This document shows positions 1 through 8,715 of a stretch of 64,000 nucleotides of DNA, piece after piece (within the stretch, counting starts at the first letter, position 1; the number at the start of each line of letters is the position of its first letter). A program made the position numbers and the translations under genes. The stretch covers positions 32,525 through 96,524 of the forward strand of contig NZ_QGKU01000034.1 of NCBI RefSeq assembly GCF_003172915.1, in the 5' to 3' direction. This DNA is from Meridianimarinicoccus roseus. GTDB lineage: Bacteria; Pseudomonadota; Alphaproteobacteria; Rhodobacterales; Rhodobacteraceae. The notes beneath the pieces were generated by a model. The model saw only the letters and a program-made list of their open reading frames with translations, made no database searches and was not told the origin of the DNA.

Positions 1-1
1 G

Positions 2-346
2 GCGGCGCAGACACGCGCGGCGCTGGCAAGGCTGGATGCAGCGAGCCGCGCGGCGCCGCTTCTGTTCGCCTATGAGCCTGTCTGGGCGATCGGCGATGCC
101 GGTATCCCGGCCACGGCCGACTACGCCGATGCCCGTCAGGCCGAGATCGCCGAGGTCGCCTTCGCGGTCACAGGACGGCAGGTGCCCTGCCTTTATGGCG
201 GGTCGGTCAATGCGGACAACTGCGCGGAACTTGTGTCATCGGCCCATATCGACGGGCTGTTCATCGGGCGCGCCGCCTGGACGGTCGAGGGGTATCTCGA
301 CATCCTCGCGCGCTGCGCCGCAACACTGGAAGGGAAAACGGCATGA
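2..346 (+). CDS. Triosephosphate-isomerase-like sugar phosphate isomerase, C-terminal part (truncated by window edge)
   Basis: Reading from base 2 gives 114 residues of a TIM-barrel isomerase; the N-terminal half lies outside the window. Visible signatures are AYEPVWAIG, which carries the catalytic glutamate of triosephosphate isomerase, the phosphate-binding YGGSV loop, and GLFIGRAAW near the C-terminus. The stop overlaps the start of the downstream RpiB-like gene (ATGA), so the two are co-translated. A TIM paralogue followed by an RpiB paralogue is the arrangement of the erythritol pathway, where EryH isomerises L-erythrulose 1-phosphate and EryI converts D-erythrulose 4-phosphate to D-erythrose 4-phosphate. 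I infer that role from the pairing. A housekeeping TpiA cannot be excluded because upstream genes are not visible. Confidence 0.85.
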   Translation, partial: AAQTRAALARLDAASRAAPLLFAYEPVWAIGDAGIPATADYADARQAEIAEVAFAVTGRQVPCLYGGSVNADNCAELVSSAHIDGLFIGRAAWTVEGYLDILARCAATLEGKTA

Positions 347-798
347 AACTGGCCATTGCAGGCGACAGCGCGGGCGAAGGTCTGGCGCGGATCCTCGCCG
401 AACATTTCAGCGGCCGCTTCGAGGTGTCGGAAGTGAGCCGCACCGACGCCGGGCCTGACGCGTTCTATGCCGATCTTGCCGACCGGGTCGCCTCGGGCGT
501 GCTGGACGGCACCTATGACCGGGCGATCCTGGTCTGCGGCACCGGGATCGGCGTGTGCATCTCGGCGAACAAGGTGCCGGGCATCCGCGCCGCGCTGACG
601 CACGACACATATTCCGCCGAACGTGCGGCGCTGTCGAACAATGCGCAGATCATCACGTTTGGCGCGCGGGTGATCGGTGCCGAACTGGCCAAGACTGTCG
701 CATCGGCGTTTCTTGCGCACAGCTTCGATCCGGAGGGGCGGTCGGCCGGCAACGTGCGCGCGATCGATGCCGTGGACGCGAAATACAACAAGGTGTGA
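343..798 (+). CDS. RpiB/LacAB-family sugar phosphate isomerase
   Basis: A 151-residue protein of the RpiB/LacA/LacB fold, normal length for the family. It starts with [13 protein letters not shown], has the catalytic-cysteine segment [14 protein letters not shown] around residues 65-79 and the conserved [20 protein letters not shown] stretch near residues 86-105. Known family reactions are ribose 5-phosphate/ribulose 5-phosphate isomerisation (RpiB) and D-erythrulose 4-phosphate isomerisation (EryI). Because it is fused by an ATGA overlap to a TIM paralogue, the EryI-like role in tetritol catabolism is the better guess. It would act in the cytoplasm. The gene ends 28 bases from the convergent modC. 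Confidence 0.85.
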   Translation: MKLAIAGDSAGEGLARILAEHFSGRFEVSEVSRTDAGPDAFYADLADRVASGVLDGTYDRAILVCGTGIGVCISANKVPGIRAALTHDTYSAERAALSNNAQIITFGARVIGAELAKTVASAFLAHSFDPEGRSAGNVRAIDAVDAKYNKV

Positions 799-828
799 CC
801 GGTCGGGCGCCCGGCCCGGTGGCCGGTC
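797..828. terminator. Possible bidirectional terminator between rpiB-like gene and modC
   Basis: The short gap between the converging genes holds an inverted repeat, GACCGG (797-802) with CCGGTC (823-828), around a GC palindrome CGGGCGCCCG (804-813). There is no T-run on either strand, so intrinsic termination is unproven. Confidence 0.3.
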
Positions 829-1927
829 AGCGGGCTTGCTGTCCCACGTCCCAGCGCGCTACGGACATCGACTTGATCAGCGCGTGGCAATGCATCCCCG
901 GCGCCAGTGCCAGCGCGTCCGCCGAGCGGCGGGTGATCCGCGCCAGAAGCCGGTCCGTGCCCGACCCCAGTTGCACGACCACGCCCGGCCCGCCGCCGCC
1001 GCGCAGCGCCAGCACCTCCACCGGCAGGATGTTGAGTGCCGAGATCTGATTTGGCACTTCGCGCGCAAGCATCACGTCCTGCGCGGCGATCCGCACCCGG
1101 ATCGCGCTGCCGATCGGCGCATCGACCCGCGGAAGAATCACCTGTCCGGCGCTGACGGTGATACTGGTCAGCCCGTCGTCGTGATGTTCGGCGACGCGGC
1201 CGGTCAGGATCGCGCCCGCCTCGCGCACGCCAAGCGCTCGCACCGCCGACGGGTCCGACAGCACGTCTGCCACCGGGCCGCATCGAACAAGCCGCCCGTC
1301 GCTTAGCACCGCCACGCTGGTGGCCAGGCGCGCGACCTCGGCCACGGAATGGCTGACATAGATGACAGGAATGTCGGCGGCGTCGCGCAGCCGCTCGAGA
1401 TAGGGCAGGATCTCGGCCTTGCGGGCGTCGTCCAGCGCCGCGAGCGGTTCATCCATCAGCAGCAGGCGGGGGGCCGACAGCAGGGCCCGCCCGATGGCGA
1501 CGCGCTGCTTCTCGCCGCCCGACAGCGTCGCGGGGCGCCGTGCAAGAAGCCCGCCAAGGCCGAGCATCCCGACCACGCGGTCAAACTCGCCCCCGGCGGC
1601 GCCCTTGCCCGTCACACGCCGCGCATATAGCAGGTTGCCGCGCACGCTGAGATGCGGAAACAACCGCCCCTCTTGGAAGACGTAGCCAAGTCGGCGGCGA
1701 TGCGGCGGCACGAACACGCGCCGGGCGGTGTCGGTCAGAACCTCGCCGTTCACGGCGATGCGTCCGGCGTCGGGTCGCAGAAGGCCTGCCACGGCGTGCA
1801 CAACCGTGGTCTTTCCTGCGCCGGAGCGCCCGAAGAGCGCGGTCACCCCGCGCGGGGCGGTCATGTCCACCGCGAGGCGAAAATCGCCGTGGGTATGGCG
1901 CAGGGCGATTTCCACGCCGTCGTTCAT
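827..1927 (-). CDS. modC: Molybdate ABC transporter ATP-binding protein ModC
   Basis: A 366-residue ABC ATPase energising molybdate import. Visible elements are Walker A GRSGAGKTT near residue 34, the Q-loop VFQEGRLFPHL, the signature LSGGEKQRVAIGRALL near residue 130, Walker B LLLMDEPLAALD, and the H-loop YVSHS. The C-terminal third (about 285-360) looks like the TOBE/Mop oxyanion-sensing domain typical of ModC, with SALNILPVEV inside it. The ATG overlaps the modB stop (ATGA), which fixes the start although the frame stays open much further upstream. It is the last gene of modABC, and the order and the C-terminal domain argue for molybdate/tungstate. Confidence 0.93.
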   Translation of the reverse strand: MNDGVEIALRHTHGDFRLAVDMTAPRGVTALFGRSGAGKTTVVHAVAGLLRPDAGRIAVNGEVLTDTARRVFVPPHRRRLGYVFQEGRLFPHLSVRGNLLYARRVTGKGAAGGEFDRVVGMLGLGGLLARRPATLSGGEKQRVAIGRALLSAPRLLLMDEPLAALDDARKAEILPYLERLRDAADIPVIYVSHSVAEVARLATSVAVLSDGRLVRCGPVADVLSDPSAVRALGVREAGAILTGRVAEHHDDGLTSITVSAGQVILPRVDAPIGSAIRVRIAAQDVMLAREVPNQISALNILPVEVLALRGGGGPGVVVQLGSGTDRLLARITRRSADALALAPGMHCHALIKSMSVARWDVGQQAR

Positions 1928-2622
1928 GCGCCCGCCGCCCGCCGGGCCATACGCGCCGCCAGCAGTTCCGAGGCCAACAGCGCACCCATCGCGATGCCGA
2001 CCGAAACCGCCACGAGGCGCAATGCCGCGTCCTCGCCGCCGGGCACCTGCAGGAAGGTATAGATCGCCGAGGGCAGAGTGCGTGTCTCGCCCGGAATGTT
2101 GGACACGAAGGTGATCGTCGCCCCGAATTCGCCCATTGCCTTTGCGAAAGACAGCACCGCCCCGGCCAGGACGCCGGGCAGGATCAACGGCAGCGTGACC
2201 GTGACGAAGACCACCGGTCGGGAGGCCCCGAGCGTGCCGGCCGCCTGTTCCAGCTTCGGGTCTACCGCCTCGATCGACAGGCGGATCGCGCGGACCATCA
2301 GCGGAAAGGCCATGATCGCTGCGGCCAGCACTGCGCCGGTCCAGCGGAAGGCCAGCACCACGCCGAACCAGTCGCGCAGCAGCGCGCCCGCCGGACCATG
2401 TGTGCCGAAGGTCAGCAGCAGCAGGTAGCCCGTCACCACCGGCGGCAGGATCAGCGGCAGGTGCACCAGCCCGTTCAGCAGGTGCCGGCCCGGAAACCGG
2501 CCGCGTGCCAGCAGGTAGGCTACCGCGATACCGGGCGGCAGGCTCAGCAGGGTGGCCCAGAACGCGACACGCAGCGACAGCGCGACTGCCTGCCATTCCT
2601 CGGGGCCAAGCCAGTCCTCCAT
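1924..2622 (-). CDS. modB: Molybdate ABC transporter permease ModB
   Basis: A 232-residue inner-membrane permease with about five hydrophobic helices. The cytoplasmic coupling loop near residues 130-150 reads EQAAGTLGASRPVVF, the EAA motif that contacts ModC. It continues into LPGVLAGAVLSFAKAMGEFGATI, strongly typical of ModB/CysT-type permeases. The start is the ATG at 2622, five bases beyond the modA stop; the longer open frame upstream lies inside modA and is not used. It forms the channel of the modABC importer, and its stop overlaps the modC start. Confidence 0.93.
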   Translation of the reverse strand: MEDWLGPEEWQAVALSLRVAFWATLLSLPPGIAVAYLLARGRFPGRHLLNGLVHLPLILPPVVTGYLLLLTFGTHGPAGALLRDWFGVVLAFRWTGAVLAAAIMAFPLMVRAIRLSIEAVDPKLEQAAGTLGASRPVVFVTVTLPLILPGVLAGAVLSFAKAMGEFGATITFVSNIPGETRTLPSAIYTFLQVPGGEDAALRLVAVSVGIAMGALLASELLAARMARRAAGA

Positions 2623-2627
2623 CGCAC

Positions 2628-3458
2628 TCAGCGCTCCGGTGCGGGCAGGAAGCCGTGGGCGCGCAGCACTCCCGCCGCGCCGGGACTGCGCAGGAAGGCG
2701 AGAAACGCGCCCGCGGCGGCGTCGTGCCCGCCAGCCACTGCCGCAACCGGGTAGCGGATTGGCGGGTGCGTGCCCGGCGGGAAGCTGGCGATCACACGCA
2801 CGCGCGGTTCGGCCAGCGCGTCGGTGGCATAGACGATGCCCAGCGGTGCCTCGCCCGACGCGACCAGCGCCAGCGCGGCGCGCACGTTGTCGGCCTGCGC
2901 GATGCGTGGGGCAAGACCTGGCCATGCGCCAAGCGTTTCCAGCGCTGCCTTGCCATAGATGCCGGCGGGCACCGCGTCCACCAGCGCCATCGCCAGCCGT
3001 CCGTTCCCGAGCCGTTTGTCGATCTGCGCGGCAAGGTCCTGGCCGGGCGCGATCGGGGCTGCCTTTGGGTCACGGGCGATCAGCACCAGCGTGTTGGCGG
3101 CAAGGTCCGACCTGGTGTCGGGCAGAATGACCCCGTCGCGCTCCAGCAGGTCCATCCACGCGGCATTGGCCGAGATGAAGACGTCGGCCGGCGCGCCCTG
3201 CTGGATCTGCCGGGCCAGCACCGAACTGCCCGCCAGCGACGTGCGAAACGCGTCGCCGCCCTGCGCCTTCCACAGCGGGGCCAGGTCGCGCATCACGTCG
3301 CCCATGCTGGCCGCCGCGAAGACTGTCAGCTGAGCGGCGTCGGCAGATTGTGCCACGGCGGATGAGGATAACACACCCGCCCACACGGCCAGTGCGCCCA
3401 GAAAGGCGCGAAGGCTGGCACATCCGGGGATGCGGGGCAGGCGGCGGGGGCGGCGCAT
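2628..3458 (-). CDS. modA: Molybdate-binding periplasmic protein ModA
   Basis: A 276-residue substrate-binding protein. Residues 1-36 are an Arg-rich then hydrophobic signal peptide ending in SSSAVAQS. The mature part begins LTVFAAASMGDVM and includes AGSSVLARQIQQGAPADVFISAN, the family motif with the oxyanion-contacting serines, and MALVDAVPAGIYGK. ModA captures molybdate or tungstate in the periplasm and passes it to ModB. The ATG at 3458 is chosen because it gives a signal peptide of normal length, although the Shine-Dalgarno is weak. Upstream lies a near-perfect 24-bp palindrome resembling a ModE operator. Confidence 0.92.
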   Translation of the reverse strand: MRRPRRLPRIPGCASLRAFLGALAVWAGVLSSSAVAQSADAAQLTVFAAASMGDVMRDLAPLWKAQGGDAFRTSLAGSSVLARQIQQGAPADVFISANAAWMDLLERDGVILPDTRSDLAANTLVLIARDPKAAPIAPGQDLAAQIDKRLGNGRLAMALVDAVPAGIYGKAALETLGAWPGLAPRIAQADNVRAALALVASGEAPLGIVYATDALAEPRVRVIASFPPGTHPPIRYPVAAVAGGHDAAAGAFLAFLRSPGAAGVLRAHGFLPAPER

Positions 3459-3524
3459 GGCGGGGTTCACGGGTTGCGGCAGGTCCGCGCCGAGGTATCG
3501 CAAGGCGGCCCGCGCCTTGGCAAG

Positions 3525-3548
3525 CGTTATCTCCGGCCGGACATAACG
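3525..3548. promoter_or_regulatory. ModE-like palindromic operator upstream of modABC
   Basis: A 24-base palindrome has outer arms CGTTAT (3525-3530) and ATAACG (3543-3548) around a perfect inner palindrome TCCGGCCGGA (3532-3541); only one base pair mismatches. CGTTAT...ATAACG arms resemble the molybdate-responsive ModE/Mo-box operators known in front of mod operons. It lies 67-90 bases upstream of modA and overlaps the stop codon of the preceding gene. The assignment to ModE is inference; no modE gene is in the window. Confidence 0.5.
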
Positions 3549-4267
3549 TCCGGGCCGCCGGGACCTGGATCTGCTGCCGGAGCAAGCAGCCCGAGGTCCG
3601 GCGTGTCCGTTTCGCGGATAAGCTTGCGTTCCATGGCGCGCTGGAAGTCGTCGAAGTCGCGGGCGGTTTCCACGAAGGCGAAGGGGCCGCGGATCACCTC
3701 GGTGAGATAGTAGGCGGTCAGCCCGTCCATACTGCCACCGATCGCCAGCCCGTTCACGGTGACATCGTTGAAGGGGAAGTGACGGTAGGCGGTCTGTGGT
3801 CCGAACCCCGCGTTGTTGCGCCCGTCGCCGGACACGTCCACCGTCTTCCGTTCGCAGCGCGGGGCGCGTTCCAGCACCGCCGACGCATGGCCAAGCGCGT
3901 ATCCCAGCGCGGTAGGGAAATTGGCGTGGCGCCGGGTGCTTTCGGCGATCGCGGCGGCGGCATCGGCGATGTCTTCGGGACTGCGCAGCAGGCGCCAGTC
4001 GATCAGCGTGGATTGCTGATAGCGGCCTGACCATTCGAAGACGTGCAGCGCCACGTGATAGCCCGGATCCGACAGGATCGCCGCCTGCACCTCGGGCGCG
4101 ATCAGCGCCGCGGCCAGCCCGCTCCGCTGCAGCCGGTCCTCATGCCCGTCGACGGAAGACGACACGTCAAGGGCAAGAACCAGCGCCAGCCGACATTCTG
4201 CTGCCGCCGAAAGCGGCAGGCAGGTCAGCAAGGCCAACGCGGTGGCGGTCACAACGGGACGGAACAT
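3527..4267 (-). CDS. DUF1194 von Willebrand factor A-like secreted protein
   Basis: A 246-residue protein with a signal peptide (residues 1-23, MFRPVVTATALALLTCLPLSA...) followed at once by a VWA fold. LALDVSSSVDG supplies the DxSxS half of a metal-ion-dependent adhesion site, and KTVDVSGDGRNNAG is the second conserved strand and loop. This is the DUF1194 family, common in Rhodobacterales and without a known function. It is probably periplasmic and binds a partner through a divalent metal. The start at 4267 gives a clean signal peptide. It lies between modA and an RND pump on the same strand, with an 85-base gap to the pump gene, and there is no evident functional link to either. Confidence 0.8.
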   Translation of the reverse strand: MFRPVVTATALALLTCLPLSAAAECRLALVLALDVSSSVDGHEDRLQRSGLAAALIAPEVQAAILSDPGYHVALHVFEWSGRYQQSTLIDWRLLRSPEDIADAAAAIAESTRRHANFPTALGYALGHASAVLERAPRCERKTVDVSGDGRNNAGFGPQTAYRHFPFNDVTVNGLAIGGSMDGLTAYYLTEVIRGPFAFVETARDFDDFQRAMERKLIRETDTPDLGLLAPAADPGPGGPDVMSGRR

Positions 4268-4352
4268 GACAGGCAGGTTCCGCGAAAGCGCCGGGCGGGT
4301 CAATACGGCGAGCAACGCCCGGCCGTGGCTCCGGATGCGACGCGCTCCGGCG

Positions 4353-7300
4353 TCATGCCCGAGCCTCACCCGCGGCTCGCGCTTCCGCCGTCGGCCGGTC
4401 GCCGGGGATCAGCACCCGGTAGAACACCGGCGCCGCAATCAGCGTGAGCACCGATGCGAAGGCCAGACCGCCCATGATCGTCACCGCCATTGAGGCGAAG
4501 AACGCGTCGCCCAGCAGCGGGATCATGCCGAGGATCGTGGTCGCCGCCGCCAGCACGACGGGCCGCAGGCGCGAGACCGAGGCGGTCACGATTGCCTCGT
4601 CCGGGTCGCCGCCCTCGGCGCGGCGCAGGTCGATCTCTTCCACCAAGACGATGCCGTTCTTGATCAGCATCCCCGACAGGCTGAGCAGGCCCAGCAGCGC
4701 GGTGAACGAGAATGGCAGACCGGTACCCAGCAGCCCCAGCGCGACACCGTTGACCGACATCGGCACCAACAGCCATATCACCAGCGGTTGGCGCAACTTA
4801 CCGAACAGCAGCACTGATATCAGCACCATCACGATCAGCGAGAGCGGTAACTGCTGTCCGAGGCTCTGCTGCGCCTCGGTGGAGTTCTCGTATTCGCCGC
4901 CCCATTCCAGCGCATAGCCCAGGGGCAGATCGATCGCCTCGATCTCGGCCCGCACGACTGCCAGCGCCTCGGCCGGGGTGACGCCCTGTACCGCGTTCGC
5001 CTGGACCGTGATTGTTGTGCTGCGGTCGCGGCGGTGGATCAGCGTGTCGCGCACCTGCACGTCGAAACCGTCCACCACCTGGCTGAGAGGAACATAGGTC
5101 TGCGCCGGGTCGGACCACACGATCTGATCCAGCAGCGCGCCGGCCTGTCGCCGTTCGAATTCGGGCGCGCGGGTGTAGATCGGGATCAGTCGTTCGCCCT
5201 CGCGGTAAGTGCCGGCGCGCACGCCGTCGGTGGACAGCAGCATCGCTGCCGCGACGTCCTCGCGGGTCACGCCAAGCGCCTGGGCGCGGTCGCTGGCGTA
5301 TCGTGGCTGTACGGTCAGTTCGCGCTCGTGCCAGTTGCTGCGTACGTGGTTCAACTGGTCCGGATGCGCGCGCAGAACCGCCTCGGCCTCTTCGGACAAC
5401 CGGCGCAGCACGTCAGCGTCCTTGCCGCTGAACCGCGCCTCCACATCGGCGCCGCCGCCCGGGCCGAACACGATCCGCGAGATGCGCACCTCGGCCTCGG
5501 TGATCTCGGCATCGAGGAACGCCTGAAGGTCGGCGCGCAGCGGTGGAATGTCCTCGCGCGTGGCGGTACGGATCACGAACTGCCCGTAGGACGGGTTGGG
5601 CTGTTCGGGATTGTAAGGCAGCATGTAGCGCGCCAGCCCCTGCCCGATGCTGGCGGTGACGGCCTTTACGTCGTCGCGGTCCAGCAACCAAGCCTCGATC
5701 TCGGCCATCCCTTCGGCGGTGGCGCGGATGTCGGTGCCCTGCGCCGCCTTGTAATCAAGGTAGAAGATCGGCGTGTTCGAGTTCGGGAAGAACTGCTGCT
5801 TGACCATGCCGAAGGCGGCATAGCACGCGACGGTGATGCCCAGCAGCACAGGGATTACCAGAAGCCGCAGTCGCAATGCGCCGCGCAGCAGCCCCGCGTA
5901 GCCGCGGAACACGACGCCGCCATAGGCATCGTCGGTGTTGCCCTGCGCGCCGACCCGGAACAGGTAATGCGATAGAAGCGGCGTCACCGTCACGGCCAGC
6001 ACCCATGACAGAAGCAGAGACAGGCCGATCACCGCGAACAGCGAGAACAGGAATTCTCCCGTCGCATCGGGCGACAGGCCAATGCCCGCGAAAGCCATGA
6101 TCCCGATGATCGTTGCGCCCAGCAGCGGCACCTGCGTCTTGCCGGCCACGTCATCCGCCGCCTCGGCCCCCGGCGTGCCGCGCTGCATTTCCACCTGCAT
6201 GCCCTCGGCCACGACGATGGCGTTGTCCACCAGCATCCCCATCGCGATGATCAGCGCGCCAAGGCTGATGCGCTCCATCTCGATGCCGAAGACGGCCATG
6301 AAGAAGAAGGTCGCGACCACGGTCAGCAGCAGCGTCACGCCGACAACGACGGCCGCGCGCCAGCCCATCGCCAGCGCCAGCACGACGATCACGATGCCCA
6401 CAGACATGGCAAGCGACACGAGGAACGCGTTGGATGCCTCCTCCACCACGACGTGCTGTTCGTAGATCGGCGAAAGTTCGACCCCAAGCGGGATCTGTGC
6501 TTCCAGTTCGGCCAGCTTCGCGTCGACCCGCTTGCCGACATCGACGATGTTTTCCGAACTCAGGCCGGACACACCCAGCGTGAACGCCTCGCGCCCGTCA
6601 TGGCGCAGGATGTGGTCCGGGTCGGGAACGCGAGTGCGGTGCACCTCGGCGAAGTCGGACAGGTTCAGGATCTCGCCGCCGACGCCGATGGTAAGACCGG
6701 CGATCCGGTCTACCGTGTTGTAGCCCTGCGGTGCCACGATCTGCGCCGACCGTGGGCCAAGCGTCACCGTGCCTGCATCGGACAGGCTGTCGGCGTTGGA
6801 AATCGCCTCGATGATCGCGCCGGGCGGGATGCCGGTGTTCAGAAGCTGGCGGCGCACGGGTTCGACGAAGATCGCCTCTTCCGGCAGCCCGTTCACGGCC
6901 ACGGCGGCGACGCCGTCCACCGTCAGCAATTCGCGGCGCAGGAAGGTGGCGATCTCGTGGGTTTCGGCGTCGCTGTAGCCCGGTGTCGCCACCGCGTAGA
7001 GGATGCCGTAGACATCGCCGAAATCGTCGTTGACCATCGACGTGCGGGCGCCGGGGGGCAGATCGCCCTGTGCGTCGCTCACACGGTTGCGCAATTCGTC
7101 CCAGATCTGCGGCAGCTCGCTGCCGTCGAAGGTGGTCTTGATGTCGACCGTGATCTGGCTCACGCCCGGGCGGTTGCGGGAAGAAATTGTGTCGATCTGC
7201 CCCATTTGCTGGATCGCGGATTCCAGCGGCTCGCTGATCTCGGTCGCGACCTCTTCGGCGGTCGCGCCTGGATAGGGCGTGATGACCAGCGCCGTCTTGA

Positions 7301-7427
7301 TGGTGAAGGCCGGATCTTCGAGGCGGCCCACCGACGAAAAGCCCCACAGCCCGCCAAGGACGCAGAACAGGATCAACAGCCAAGTGTAGAGCGGCTGGCG
7401 GATCGAGAAACTTGCAATGCCACCCAT
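4353..7427 (-). CDS. RND efflux pump inner-membrane transporter (AcrB/HAE1-like)
   Basis: A 1024-residue resistance-nodulation-division permease, normal length, with the two-fold repeat of twelve helices and two large periplasmic loops. TM1 begins SIRQPLYTWLLILFCVLGG. The central helices contain LIIAMGMLVDNAIVVAEGMQ (near residues 388-407), carrying the buried TM4 acidic residue used for proton relay, and the matching second-half segment LLSLSGMLIKNGIVLVEEI. It would extrude hydrophobic drugs, detergents or metabolites using proton flow. The ATG is one base beyond the stop of the adaptor gene, so the two form one operon under the operator at 8616-8631. No outer-membrane factor gene is adjacent. 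Confidence 0.92.
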   Translation of the reverse strand: MGGIASFSIRQPLYTWLLILFCVLGGLWGFSSVGRLEDPAFTIKTALVITPYPGATAEEVATEISEPLESAIQQMGQIDTISSRNRPGVSQITVDIKTTFDGSELPQIWDELRNRVSDAQGDLPPGARTSMVNDDFGDVYGILYAVATPGYSDAETHEIATFLRRELLTVDGVAAVAVNGLPEEAIFVEPVRRQLLNTGIPPGAIIEAISNADSLSDAGTVTLGPRSAQIVAPQGYNTVDRIAGLTIGVGGEILNLSDFAEVHRTRVPDPDHILRHDGREAFTLGVSGLSSENIVDVGKRVDAKLAELEAQIPLGVELSPIYEQHVVVEEASNAFLVSLAMSVGIVIVVLALAMGWRAAVVVGVTLLLTVVATFFFMAVFGIEMERISLGALIIAMGMLVDNAIVVAEGMQVEMQRGTPGAEAADDVAGKTQVPLLGATIIGIMAFAGIGLSPDATGEFLFSLFAVIGLSLLLSWVLAVTVTPLLSHYLFRVGAQGNTDDAYGGVVFRGYAGLLRGALRLRLLVIPVLLGITVACYAAFGMVKQQFFPNSNTPIFYLDYKAAQGTDIRATAEGMAEIEAWLLDRDDVKAVTASIGQGLARYMLPYNPEQPNPSYGQFVIRTATREDIPPLRADLQAFLDAEITEAEVRISRIVFGPGGGADVEARFSGKDADVLRRLSEEAEAVLRAHPDQLNHVRSNWHERELTVQPRYASDRAQALGVTREDVAAAMLLSTDGVRAGTYREGERLIPIYTRAPEFERRQAGALLDQIVWSDPAQTYVPLSQVVDGFDVQVRDTLIHRRDRSTTITVQANAVQGVTPAEALAVVRAEIEAIDLPLGYALEWGGEYENSTEAQQSLGQQLPLSLIVMVLISVLLFGKLRQPLVIWLLVPMSVNGVALGLLGTGLPFSFTALLGLLSLSGMLIKNGIVLVEEIDLRRAEGGDPDEAIVTASVSRLRPVVLAAATTILGMIPLLGDAFFASMAVTIMGGLAFASVLTLIAAPVFYRVLIPGDRPTAEARAAGEARA

Positions 7428-7428
7428 G

Positions 7429-8544
7429 TCAGTCGCTTTCCCGGAAGCCGGTGAAGCGGCGAACCTGCATTCCGTCCGTCAGGAGATGCGCGCCGGTGGA
7501 CACGATTTCCATGCCCGGCTGCAACGCCTCGCCCGGCTTGATGCCAAGGTCGGCCCCTTCGCGGCTGACCACCGTGACGGGCAAAGCGCGCACCGTTCCG
7601 GTGTCGGCCCCGACGGGTTCGTAGATCATCACCTCGGTGCTTCGGTCGGCGGTGTGTACCAGCGCGGTGACCGGGATCACCAGCGCGTCGCTGCTGCCAG
7701 AGGGCAGGGTCGCTGTCACAGTCGCGGTGCGCCCCGGCAGCGGCGTGTAGCCCTCCACCGGCGGAAGCGCGAGGTCCACGGCATAACTTTGCGACACGCC
7801 CCGCGTCTCGGCGGTGTATTCGGCCACACGCAGCGGAATGCCCGCCATGCCGTCGCCCAGATCGGCGGTGAATTCCAGCCCTTCAAGCCGCCCCGCGCTG
7901 CGGAACAGCCGTTCCGGCACGTCGATCTCGATCCGGGGTTGGGACATATCGTGCAGGCGCAACACCGGGGTGCCTTGCGCGACTGTCGAGTAGTTCGCCA
8001 CCAGCCGTTGTGCGACCAGCCCGTCGAAGGCCGCGCTCAGGGTTGCGTCATCGCGCGCGTCGCGCGCTTCGCGCAGGCCCAGCTTGGCAAGATCCAGCGC
8101 GGTCTGTGCCTCGTCGAAGCGCGCTTCCGAGGCGACATTGGACTGCGCGAGCTGCTGTACGCGGTCGAAGTCGCGCTGCGCCTGGGTCAGATTCAGTTCC
8201 GCCCGGCTGACGGCGCGGTCGAAGGGTTCCAGGTCAAGTTGCGCCAGAAGGTCGCCTTCGGACACGGTCTGCCCGTTCATCACCGGCAGCGCGTTCAATT
8301 GCCCGCCGACCTGGAAAGCAAGATCCACCGTCTGGCGCGCTACGACCTGGCCATAGAACTGTCGTTGCAGTGTGTTGTGCGGCGGGTCGACCACCAACAG
8401 GCGGACCGGGCGCAGGGTCTCTTCAGGCGCAGCTTCCTGCGCGGGCAGGGCGCCGCCCAGCCCCAACGTCAGCGCTGCAATGGCGATCACGAGCGCGGTT
8501 GCGCCGACGCGCAGCGGGCCGACGGGTTTGACTGTCTCGGGCAT
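7429..8544 (-). CDS. RND efflux periplasmic adaptor (membrane fusion protein, HlyD/AcrA-like)
   Basis: A 371-residue adaptor. Residues 1-36 hold a membrane-anchoring or signal segment (ALVIAIAALTLGLGGALP). A lipoyl half (LNALPVMNGQTVSEGDLLAQLD) and an alpha-hairpin rich in Q/A/R follow (residues about 95-160), then the second lipoyl half and a beta-barrel domain. It bridges the RND pump and an outer-membrane channel. The chosen ATG at 8544 has a GAGG Shine-Dalgarno seven bases upstream; the frame also opens at a TTG at 8607, which looks instead like part of a promoter. First gene of the efflux operon, directly downstream of a palindromic operator. Confidence 0.9.
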   Translation of the reverse strand: MPETVKPVGPLRVGATALVIAIAALTLGLGGALPAQEAAPEETLRPVRLLVVDPPHNTLQRQFYGQVVARQTVDLAFQVGGQLNALPVMNGQTVSEGDLLAQLDLEPFDRAVSRAELNLTQAQRDFDRVQQLAQSNVASEARFDEAQTALDLAKLGLREARDARDDATLSAAFDGLVAQRLVANYSTVAQGTPVLRLHDMSQPRIEIDVPERLFRSAGRLEGLEFTADLGDGMAGIPLRVAEYTAETRGVSQSYAVDLALPPVEGYTPLPGRTATVTATLPSGSSDALVIPVTALVHTADRSTEVMIYEPVGADTGTVRALPVTVVSREGADLGIKPGEALQPGMEIVSTGAHLLTDGMQVRRFTGFRESD

Positions 8545-8615
8545 GGTGATCCTCGGGCTGCGGTCGGTGTTGCGCGTCGATATGTGGCGGGCAGGGGCAC
8601 GGGTCAACCCAAAAC

Positions 8616-8631
8616 TGAACCGAGCGGTTCA
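8616..8631. promoter_or_regulatory. Perfect inverted repeat, TetR-type operator of the efflux operon
   Basis: TGAACCG-AG-CGGTTCA is a perfect 7+2+7 inverted repeat in the 171-base gap between the divergent adaptor and GNAT genes. On the minus strand a TTGACC element follows at 8602-8607, with CATATC 17 bases further on, a plausible -35/-10 pair for the efflux operon. The repeat has the size and symmetry of sites for TetR-family repressors of RND pumps. No tetR gene is present in the window, so the regulator must be elsewhere. Confidence 0.6.
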
Positions 8632-8715
8632 TTTTGGCCCAATTGCAAGGTGCAGGTTGAGCCTGCGGCCAAGCCCTGCCAAAACTCTATGACCCGGATG
8701 AACCGAGGAAGTGTC

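Noticed and set aside
7417..8715. Long N-terminal extension of the GNAT open frame
   Set aside because: It is antisense to the efflux adaptor and has no family resemblance; the start at 8716 has a good Shine-Dalgarno.
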